A stretch of DNA of 64,000 bases from Impatiens glandulifera (lineage: Eukaryota > Streptophyta > Magnoliopsida > Ericales > Balsaminaceae), in assembly GCF_907164915.1 (NCBI RefSeq), contig NC_061862.1, positions 4,034,358-4,098,357 of the forward strand, given 5' to 3'. The notes beneath the pieces were generated by a model, which worked only from the letters and a program-made list of their open reading frames with translations, was not told the origin of the DNA and did no database searches. Both the position numbers and the translations under genes were made by a program. Position 1 is the first letter of the stretch. Each line of letters opens with the position of its first letter. Of this stretch, positions 1 to 8,701 are shown one piece after another.

Positions 1-660
1 GATAAGAACCAAAATAGTGAGTGCGACTATAATTAAATTTTAATTTGTCAATGTTTTGCTAAGTCTTGTGGCCTACATTTATATTGAATCTCGTAAAACG
101 AGACGAGGAAATGACTCTCTCGAATTTGCCTAAGTGTGTGATGATAAACCACAAATAGGACTTAAACAAAATTATACTAGCTTTGACTCTTTTAAAGTTG
201 TTACTTAATTTACTCATCGAGAAATTAGGCAGGAAAAATATATTTTTTTTAGTCAAACACGACTTAGAAATTTTGATTTGGTCCGGTGTTTGGTTACACG
301 TGAGAAAAGTCATCAATATTATGTCTCAAGTGCCCACCGAAGTGAATAATCTCTACTACAAACGTTATGTCATTTTTTGAAAATATGATTTTTATACTTT
401 TATTTGATAATTTATTCAAATCATATCCACATGTCTAAGGCTCTAGCTTATTTCCTAAACTAGATTTAATTATTGTACTCATATATTCTTAAGGCATGTG
501 TCTGGGTTCATCATTTTGTGAGAACCCACTTGTGATAAATTCAAACTCACTTATGAGTTGTGAATAAGAAAGGGTAGGAACCTGTAAAGATTGCAAAAAT
601 ATGATTTAGCTTTTCAAAGAATTTATATTTTAATTTATAAAAATGAAGAATTTTATTTTT
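1..660. repeat. Outer arm of nested inverted repeat
   Basis: This stretch recurs almost unchanged in direct orientation at about 45089-45740 and as the reverse complement at about 4810-5511. It is AT-rich and has no credible gene; the short ORFs in it are also present in the degraded copies without codon-level conservation. It forms the outer arm of the nested palindrome covering 1-5511. Confidence 0.8.
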
Positions 661-679
661 TTGAAATTTTTAATGTTGG

Positions 680-1990
680 TTGAAGCTTTAATGGAGGATT
701 GATATCCAAGCTCTCTCGCTTTTAAACTTTCCCACCCCTGAAATAAAACTCTATGATGATTTTTTTAAATGATTCATGCAATAATATTATGAATGGATAG
801 TCGTTTACACATAACGACAAAAACACTAAATTTATAAAAAAAATCACACAAATATTACAAAATTAACATGTGCGGAGATCTTCCAAAAAGGAAATGAGCT
901 CTCCAACTGAATCTATCGGCTTCCCACATCGAACATCATATAATGTTAGGATGATAGCATTGTGTTGGATCCGCAACGGTCATTTAAGATTGTTGAAAGA
1001 TCTACGATTTCTCTCTAACCAAATTATCCACCATAAAAAATAGAGATATAACCTCATTGTTTCAAACCCACAAATCTAGCTACCTCAATCCACGATTTTC
1101 AATACGCACCAATGATTCCCGACAAAACCCAAAAAAATACCAGTAATACTCCAAATAATGCACTAAATACCAACGACACATACTACATCGTCTCCACCTC
1201 CTTAAGACACATACTACATCGACTAACTAAGATAAGACACTTACGTATATATTTATCATCAGTTAGAATCCCATTGTGGATCACACTTCTCTAACTAAAT
1301 GATTGAGTCTTCGTGAGAACGGGTGCATGAGAAGATAAGGTCCCTAGTCATGCACAAAACAATTAGGGAGTATGTTGTCAGATAAAGAGTGAAATACTTT
1401 TATTTATTACAACTTTCTTTTAAGTATAATTCAAATAATACATTAATAAATAATATGAATTAAATTTTCGTAGATAAGAAAAATTCAAAGTTTAAACTCA
1501 ATTGTAGGGTGCCTCCGATTAGAGGACCTAACAAAAATAGGCGTATGCCACGTATTGCAAAGAACACACGGTATTCTTTAGTAAAAGGCGAAAGAATAGT
1601 TCGCTTTGTGTTTAGTGCTTGGCTTCGTAATTTTTTGTAATCACCAACTCCCCTCTTATAATAATATCAAATCCCTATTTTCACTTCATCTGACAATGTG
1701 GGACAACACACTTTTTTATCATTATTAAGGCTAATGGTGTTTTTTCTTCTTTTATTTAAAGAATAGGATAATTCAATAATACTTTCAAGAATTTGATACT
1801 TTTAACTATATATTATTTTATCAAATGTTAATAACAAACTATTACAATGATTTATTAGTATAGCTCCAATAAAAAGAGTTTTATTTTTAACATTTGATTT
1901 TCACTAAAAACGCTTTAATTTGAATTGAAGTTATTACTATGATGGTGGTTATAACTCGTACTTTCAAACAAGGTATATGACTCGTATTTG
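680..1990 (-). repeat. Left inner arm of large palindrome
   Basis: Reverse complement of 2040-3395, readable base by base from the centre near 2015 outward. The same unit recurs at 45770-46880 (same orientation), at about 56090-57215, 60270-61440 and 62290-63665 (opposite orientation), and partly at 36395-36800. It has no intact gene. Its outer part, read on the minus strand, holds the same LINE-like fragment as 2960-3070. Confidence 0.8.
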
Positions 1991-2350
1991 ATATTTTATA
2001 AACTCGTATTTCCTTAATCTAAGTAACATTCGTCATAATGACTATAACATAAGTTTATTAAATATCAAATACGAGTCATATACCTTGTTTGAAAGTACGA
2101 GTTATAACCACTATCATAGTAATAACTTCAATCCAAATTAAAGCGTTTTAGTGAAAATCAAATGTTAAAAATAAAACCCTTTTTATTGGAGCTATACTAA
2201 TAAATCATTGTAATAGTTTGTTATTAACATTTGATAAAATAATATATAGTTAAAAGTACCAAATTCTTGAAAGTATTATTGAATTATCCTATTCTTTAAA
2301 TAAAAGAAGAAAAAACACCATTAGCCTCAATAATGACAAAAAAGTGTGTT

Positions 2351-2400
2351 GTCCCACATTGTTAGATGAAGTGAAAATAAAGATTCTATATTATTATAAG
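2351..2400 (+). promoter_or_regulatory. snRNA-type USE-like motif plus TATA-like box
   Basis: GTCCCACATTG at 2351-2361 differs from the plant snRNA upstream sequence element RTCCCACATCG at one position. It is followed 25 bases later by a TATA-like stretch from 2387. The pair recurs in the other copies of the repeat: plus strand at 56716, 60880 and 62599; minus strand at 1694-1704, 36491-36501 and 46544-46554. The spacing resembles Pol III snRNA promoters. No recognised snRNA follows, so function is inferred only. Confidence 0.35.
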
Positions 2401-2959
2401 AGGGGAGTTGGTGATTACAAAAAATTACGAAGACAAGCACTGAACACAAAGCAAACTATTCTTTCGCCTTTTACTAAAGAATACTGTGTGTTCTTTGCAA
2501 TACATGGCATACATTTATTTTTGTTAGGTCCTCTAATCAGAGGCACCCTACAATTGAGTTTAAACTTTGAATTTTTCTTATCTACGAAAATTTAATTCAT
2601 ATTATTTATTAATGTATTATTTGAATTATATTTAAAAAAAGTTGTAATAAATAAAAGTATTTCACTCTTTATCTGACAACATACTGCCTAATTGTTTTGT
2701 GCATGACTAGGGACCTTATCTTCCCTTGCACCTTCTCTCACGAAGACTCAATCATTTAGTTAGAGAAGTGTGGTCCACAATTGTATTCTAACTGATGATA
2801 AATACATACGTAAGTGTCTTATCTTAGTTAGTCGATGTAGTATGTGTCTTAAGGAGGTGGAGACGATGTAGTATGTGTCGCTGGTATTTAGTGTATTATT
2901 TGGAGTATTACTGGTATTTTTTGGGTTATGTCGGGAATCATTGGTGCGTATTGAGAATC

Positions 2960-3070
2960 GTGGATTGAGGTAGCTAGATTTGTGGGTTTGAAACAATGAG
3001 GTTATATCTCTATTATTTTCTGGTGGATAATTTGGGTAGAGAGAAATCGTAGATCTTTCAACAATCTTAA
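2960..3070 (+). pseudogene. LINE-like reverse transcriptase C-terminal fragment
   Basis: The frame through 3013-3063 reads WWIIWVERNRRSF, the Trp-rich pattern followed by ERNRR that marks the C-terminal region of plant non-LTR retrotransposon ORF2 proteins. The same frame is broken by a stop just upstream. A second copy with extra stops is at 63230-63330, and inverted copies lie in 1000-1110 and in 45965-46100. It suggests that the palindromic repeat includes LINE-derived DNA. The fragment is too short for a firm assignment. Confidence 0.45.
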
Positions 3071-3398
3071 ATGACCGTTGCGGATCCAACACAATGCTAT
3101 CATCCTAACATTATATGATGTTCGATGTGGGAAGCCGGTAGATTCAGTCGGAGAGCTCATTTCGTTTTTGGAAGATCTCTGCACATGTTAATTTTGTAAT
3201 ATTTGTGTGATTTTTTTTTATAAATTTAAAGTTTTTGTAGTTATGTGTAAACCACTATCCATTCATAATATTATTGCATGAATCATTTAAAAAAAGCATC
3301 ATATAGTTTTATTTCAGGGGTGGGAAAGTTTAAAAGCGAGAGAGCTTGGATATCAATTCTCCATTAAAGCTTCAACCAACATTTTGATATTTTTTTTC

Positions 3399-3467
3399 AG
3401 GTGGAGTAAAGCGGGACAAGCACCCTGAAAGCTTTAAAAATCTTCTAGGAAGCATTCCCGATCAATT
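3399..3467 (+). other. Candidate captured exon
   Basis: A polypyrimidine tract ending in CAG precedes an open segment of about 67 bases that ends at GTAAATGT, a plausible 5' splice site. One frame is open throughout and encodes GVKRDKHPESF followed by KNLLGSIPDQ. Near-identical copies lie at 63682-63750 (plus) and 63765-63835 (minus). This looks like a host exon carried within a repeat, as in Pack-MULE-type capture. I do not recognise the parent gene. Confidence 0.35.
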
Positions 3468-4805
3468 GTAAATGTCCATCTTCTTGTAATTGACTTTATA
3501 AACTAAACTAGATTTTTTAGCATTTAAATTTTGAGCTTCATTTATATTGCTTCATTCTTCAGTATCATGTTATAGAAATGTTATGATTGATTTAGAATTC
3601 TCATTTAGCTATTTGATTCAAGTTCTAAATGTTATGGTTGCATGAAGTTCATACATGTACTAGGGATCAATTTGGCAAAGAGCCAAATCGATTTTGGTTT
3701 GATTTGAACAATGCCCTTTTTCTGGTGACGGGTGTGTCTTCTCCGACAAGGCTCTGACCATACCCATACAAAATGAATGAGGTCTTCGCTTAGTCTAGGA
3801 ATGTTTAGTATGTTGTGAAGAAGACTTCTAGTCATTTAGATTGAAATTCAGCTAGTAAGAAAACAAATAAAAAAAAAAGAGGAAAACGGTAAGTTCGGTA
3901 TTTTCTTTGGCCTGGTTCGATTTTGAGTTATTTAAATAATCCAAAAAAATCAAACATTATTTCACTCCCCTCCTCATTTATCAATTCATTAACTAAAATA
4001 TTAAAATATTATATATTTAAAATTATGATTATTTATTTTTATTTATATATATCAATATCTTTAAGTTTTTTATCCAAAAAATCATAACCACCTTAAAATT
4101 ATCATCCATCGTTATTTTCTCTCTCAAAATTTCAAACAATCCTTACCAAAAAGCCCTTTGTTTTTTACGTTCCCCTAGAGGAAAGAGAAGATCATTGAAC
4201 CCACAGAATCAGTCCACAATTGCGGTTCACCCTTGACCCGCGACCCTTCCTACTATATGCCTAGTGACCCGCGTCCATGCACCCGAACCAACAATCAAAT
4301 CAGTGACTCGTACCCATACGTTCAGAGTCGACCGTGGGGTAAAACAACCTATGCAGTTACTTAGGGCTCAGTTTTATGTGGCCCCAAAATTTTCAAATAT
4401 AATAGTATAATTAATTATATATTATATTATTAATATCATTTTTCTTTTTTTATCTTTTTTTCATATTAAATATATATATATTATATCATCTATATATAAC
4501 TATTTTATTTCTTTTTTATCTCCTTAAAAAATTAAATAAAAATTATTTACAATTTTAAATAATTTAATTTGTATTTGGACCTCAATTTTAAGGACCTCCG
4601 CCCTGAATACGCTTGGCTCCATGGGTTGTTGTCTAGTATGTGGACCTTGGTGGCTCTATTTGTTTCAACTTAATTAGTTGTATTTCATTTTCTCATTTTT
4701 AAAGTCTATTTGATTTTAAAAAAATCCAAAACAAATAAAAATGATTTAAAATATTGTTTTTCTATAAACCACACAAAATATTTGTGCTTAAGGCCTGTTT
4801 GATTT
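3468..4805. other. AT-rich interval without a recognisable gene
   Basis: This 1.3-kb interval separates the inner and outer palindrome arms. The arms are nearly contiguous in the copy at 45089-46880, so it looks like an insertion or an extra segment. It contains a slightly GC-richer patch at about 4140-4400 and long A/T runs. I see no coding region, RNA gene or matched terminal repeats. Confidence 0.5.
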
Positions 4806-4809
4806 ATTT

Positions 4810-5511
4810 TCTTAATTTCCACTTTAAAATTTTCAAAAAAAATAAAATTCTTCATTTTTATAAATTAAAATATGAATTATTTGAAAAGCTAACTCATATT
4901 TTTGCAATCTTTTCAGGTTCCTACCCTTTCTTATTCACAACTCACAAGTGCGTTTGAATTTCTGTAAAATTAAGTATTTTTCTATATCGCAAAATGAAGA
5001 ACGTAGACGCATGCCTTAAGAATATATGAGTACAATAATTAAATCTATTTTAGGAAATAAGTTAGAGCCTTAGATATGTGGATATGATTTGAATAAATTA
5101 TAAAATAAAAGTATAAAAATCATATTTTCAAAAAATGACAAAACGTTTGTATTTGTAGTAGAGATCATTCATTTTGGTGGGCACTTGAGACATAATGTTG
5201 ATGACTTTTCTCACGTGTAACCAAACACCAGACCAAATCGAAATTTCTAAGTCGTGTTTGAACTAAAAAAAAATATTTTTCCTTCCTAATTTCTCGATGA
5301 GTAAATTAAGTAACAACTCTAAAAGAGTCAAAGCTAGTATAATTTTGTTTAAATCCTATTTGTGGTTTATCATCACACACTTAGACAAATTCGAGAGAGT
5401 CATTTCCTCGTCTCGTTTTACGAGATTCGAGATAAATGTAGGCCACAAGACTTAGAAAACATTAACAAATTAAAATTTAATTATAGCCGCACTCACTATT
5501 TTGGTTCTTAT
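4810..5511. repeat. Outer arm of nested inverted repeat (inverted copy)
   Basis: Reverse complement of 1-660 and of 45089-45740, ending at the GGTTCTTATC that mirrors the first bases of the window. Differences are scattered substitutions and short indels. No gene is visible. Confidence 0.8.
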
Positions 5512-6975
5512 CTCATTCGAGATTCAAGAGAAAAGTGAGTTGTAGAACGTAAATTATCGAGTTTGAACGTTTCGAAAAATGTCGATAAAAAGACATTAGA
5601 ATACCAAAGGCTAATGTGCTAATATAAGAACTGGAAATAGTTCGGAACAATGTGCTCTAATTTTTCCCCAATAATCGAATACTTTTGAGAGAAACCAAAC
5701 AAGGACAGATGAATCACTAGCAGTGATAATCTTAAAAAATTATTGTTAAAAAGAGTAGGGTAATAATAACATTTTTTAAACTTTTTTCTCATTAACAAAT
5801 CGTAGATAGTGAAGTTTTTAAAAAACTTACAAATTAATTTAGAATATTCAATAATCATTATATGTACTACTATAGATTATCTTACCGTGAGTGGGAAATG
5901 AAATTTGAGGAAATGACCTCACTAATGATAGGGTGAATAGTGAATAGTGGATAGTGTGAGTGCATAATTTAAATAGCGTTCTTAACCCTTTTTTTAATGA
6001 CAATTATACCCTTGCGTAACGCAACTCCAGTTGCGTGATGCAACCGATTTTTTTTTCAATTAACTGGGCATTTTCTTCCAAAAAAATTCATAATTAAAAT
6101 TTTTTGAAAAATAAAAAAATAAAAAATTGCATCACACAACCTCAGGTTAATTTAATTTTCAATATTTAACCGTTAATTTATATTTTAGTTGTTACCTACA
6201 CATTTATATCTCACTACACTTAAAGTATTCTCTTGAATATGATTATTAAAACAAAGCTATATATATATTGTTCTCTATAGAAGAGAACACAATTATTATG
6301 TTTTGAATCAAGAAATTCAAGAAATGATATTAATAATATAATATATAATTAATTATACTATTATATTTGAAAAATAAAAAAATAAAATAACTGAGGTTGC
6401 GTGACGCAACAGGGACATTTTCGTCTAAAAACAGTAAAAGGGGTCACTAGCGTTTTTTTTTAACTCTGCACTTTCCGCATTTAAGACATTATTGAGAGTC
6501 ATCTCCTCAAATTCCCCCTTGAGGAGAGATTTATGTTTTATTTCGATTTATTTTTTAATTCATTTGTTTATTTTATTTTATTTTATTACAAAATATAATT
6601 TTTGATTAGAAAAATACATTAGCTTCTTTTGAATATGCTACTTTTTATATATTTTTATTATCCTAATTATTTGTTTTATAATATTATGTTAAACATTATG
6701 AATCTATGATTAATTATAAAAGTTCATAAAAAAAACATTAATCTATCGAAAATAAAAAAAAAATTGATTTTCAATATTAACCGTTAATTTATAGTTTAGT
6801 TGTTACATACACAATTATATCTCTTTACACTTAAAGTATTCTCTTGAATATGATTATTAAAACAAAGCTATATATAATGTGCTCTATATAAGAGAACACA
6901 ATTAATATGTTTTGATTCAAGAAATTCAAGAATAAAGACATTCACACCTCAGAAAGAGGATTTGTCTTATTTATT
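5512..6975. repeat. Inverted copy of 43865-45085
   Basis: The block reads as the reverse complement of 43865-45085, continuing the homology of 4810-5511 with 45089-45740. Together with the inner arm, 2040-6975 is an inverted copy of 43865-46850 apart from the insertion at 3399-4805. It encloses a MITE-like element. The ORF at 5619-5858 lies on a region present in both copies but disrupted, and is not called. Confidence 0.75.
5893..6522. mobile_element. MULE-like MITE with GTTGCGT-ACGCAAC motifs, expanded copy
   Basis: The ends are inverted: a GAAATTTGAGGAAATGACC-type start and a matching end near 6520. The interior has the GTTGCGTNACGCAAC palindromic motif seen also at 44306-44703 and 58328-58830. 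This copy is longer because about 175 bases at 6150-6325 duplicate flanking sequence at 6765-6935. It is non-coding. Assignment to Mutator-like MITEs rests on the long terminal inverted repeats and the apparent 9-10 bp target duplication of the 58-kb copy. Confidence 0.55.
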
Positions 6976-7345
6976 AGTTTTACTGCCAAGAAATTTCATT
7001 TAGCTGGAGCGGAGCAACAACAAACAAGACTATATATTATTTGTAACCTGAAGATCAAATCTCATTGAAAGATAAAGACAAACATACATCAATTATAAAA
7101 TATAAATTCATTCATATTTGTATTTTCTATCCCAAATCAAGTCGGGGAAAAGGAAATTAACCCACTGTTCAACTTTAATTTGACATGTAGAATAATTCTC
7201 ACATGTCAAAATCAAAAACATCATCAACAACAATGAAACAACCCATAATAGTTTTGGCCATCCATCTGTAATCACTCAAGTACACAGTCAGGAACAAACA
7301 ATCATAAGAAACAACAAACAGTTCATAATCTTTTCAATTGGGGGA
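6976..7345 (-). other. Conserved 3' flank of DnaJ/DUF3444 copies
   Basis: The sequence downstream of the minus-strand pseudogene recurs downstream of the other copies: 13833-14095 and 32223-32440 on plus, and 34640-34920 and 39790-39995 on minus. Shared features include an antisense match to a stretch with GTTTGTT and TTTCTTATGATTGT. It is probably the 3' untranslated region and downstream sequence of the parent gene. No separate gene is seen. Confidence 0.6.
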
Positions 7346-7983
7346 TGGAATGTAAGTTAAGATATCACTTTATGTTTCCCAGCTTCAGCTTCAGCTTTTT
7401 CTTGTTCTTGCTGCTGTTGAAGGATAAGGCCATCTTGGGTGGCGGCAGGGTCCAGATCCAGGGTCCAAATCCCAACAGAATTCTGGCAGATCATCAGTCC
7501 TTTCTCCACCTCTAATTCGCCAACAAGGAACATGATGTGAGAATCTCAACATTTCCTTCTTCAAAACCCAACAAATGGAACCCTTATCTGGGTTCCTCCC
7601 ATACACAGTCCTGTAACCATTTACTTTCACCAGCGGACTCATGCAAACCCCATCTTATTCATCATAATCCATCATAACTTCCACCATCTCATATTGATGC
7701 CTAACTTCAGAGGGGGTCTCCCTGTTCCATTCCGATGACCAGTTCTTGTATATGGCCCATACCTCCCCGTTTTATTTTTTCTCTGCTCAATACATGAGAA
7801 AAGATGTTCACTTCTTCAACCACATCAATGTTTGATGTCCTAAATTTTCCACAAGATTTCGTAAAGCCAGATTCTATCCAATTCACTGACCCGAACTCCG
7901 CATCAGTTTTGGAGTTCATGTAACTGATTGCAACTTTAAACGGTGAGACTGAAATCACTTGATCAATCAGACTGTACAGACGT
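7346..7983 (-). pseudogene. DnaJ/DUF3444 pseudogene copy 1, C-terminal part
   Basis: This minus-strand segment encodes most of a DUF3444 domain, a plant-specific C-terminal domain of some J-proteins. Typical stretches are VSPFKVAISYMNSKT, SGFTKSCGKFRTSNIDVVEE and EMLRFSHHVPCW, ending near a WDLDP motif. It is broken: about 33 bases are missing around 7770, which shifts the frame, and an insertion in the WDLDP region alters the end. The copia element at 7984-12864 separates it from its N-terminal part at 12865-13395. The flanking GACGT duplication shows that the two parts were once continuous. The original would be a nuclear or cytosolic J-like protein, but this copy cannot make it. Confidence 0.85.
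7979..7983. repeat. Target-site duplication GACGT (left)
   Basis: Five bases directly left of the copia LTR equal the five bases directly right of the other LTR (12865-12869). The uninterrupted DnaJ/DUF3444 copy at about 40420 has a single GACGT at this place, which confirms the insertion site. Confidence 0.95.
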
Positions 7984-8294
7984 TGTTGTATTACTCCTGG
8001 CTGTTACAACGTTTACAAATAAATGGAAGATCTGCATTAATGAGGAAAACGGCAGATTTGCAATGATGAGAAAAACAAAATATTTGCAATAATGAGGAAA
8101 ATAGAATATTTTCAATAAATTTCATTAAATTAGAAAATTAAGAGTTTTTTTTTATTTTAGTATAAATAAAGTGTATGTTGATCTCATTAGAGGAAGAAAA
8201 ATAAGAGAGAGATAACAACTCTTGTAATCGTTTTTTTAAGATTTTATAGATATTTTCTCAAAGTTTTGTGAGTGATTCTATTTCTGGGCCAACA
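7984..8294 (+). repeat. 5' LTR of copia element
   Basis: 311 bases from TGTTGTATTACTCC to GGCCAACA. A TATA-like TATAAATAAAG occurs near 8161, followed by the likely transcription start and a region ending in the primer-binding site. It matches the 3' LTR except for two substitutions and two T residues. Confidence 0.97.
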
Positions 8295-8296
8295 TT

Positions 8297-8308
8297 TGGT
8301 ATCAGAGC
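8297..8308 (+). promoter_or_regulatory. Primer-binding site (tRNA-Met)
   Basis: TGGTATCAGAGC begins two bases after the 5' LTR and is complementary to the 3' end of plant initiator tRNA-Met, as in most copia elements. Confidence 0.95.
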
Positions 8309-8317
8309 ATCAGGTGA

Positions 8318-8701
8318 ATGCCCAAAATCATCCGGTGGGATCAAATGTCGAAGGGTGCAGGATCATCAGGAGCGCAGCAAAACAATGGCATATTCCACTA
8401 TCCGCTGCTAACACACACGAACTACATCAGTTGGGTGATTCGTGTACAGGCTATGATGGAGGACCAAGGAGTATGGGAGGCAGTCGAGTCAGTAGAAGGC
8501 ACAGAGATTGACGTCCGACTTGATAAAAAGGCGAGATCACATCTTCTACAAGCACTTCCGGAGGATCTTCTAATGCAGGTGGCAAATAAGAAGACGGCGA
8601 AGGAAGTGTGGGATTGTCTCAAGACGAGGTTCGTCGGCGCAGACCGAGTGAAGAATGCACGATTACAGACATTGAAGAGTGAGTTTGATGGATGCATATG
8701 A
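8318..8701 (+). pseudogene. Copia gag, N-terminal part (before frameshift)
   Basis: 127 residues of a copia Gag (UBN2-type). The stretches YISWVIRVQAMMEDQGVWEAVE and KEVWDCLKTRFVG are characteristic of the family; Gag forms the virus-like particle around the RNA. Translation could begin at 8318 or at the second ATG at 8345, which better fits family length. The frame ends at 8701. The Gag sequence continues in another frame from about 8692, so one base was lost near 8690-8692. Ribosomal frameshifting is conceivable, but I see no slippery heptamer. Confidence 0.85.

Larger units (their letters stand above)
2040..3395 (+). repeat. Right inner arm of large palindrome
   Basis: Partner of 680-1990; the roughly 50-base interval between the arms is the turn. 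The arm carries an upstream-element-like motif at 2351-2361 (see separate entry) and a LINE-like peptide near 2960-3070. The short ORF at 2344-2595 in it is not maintained between copies and is not called. Confidence 0.8.

Noticed and set aside
2760..3092. 110-codon minus-strand ORF in the palindrome arm
   Set aside because: It is antisense to the LINE-like frame and is broken in the other copies.
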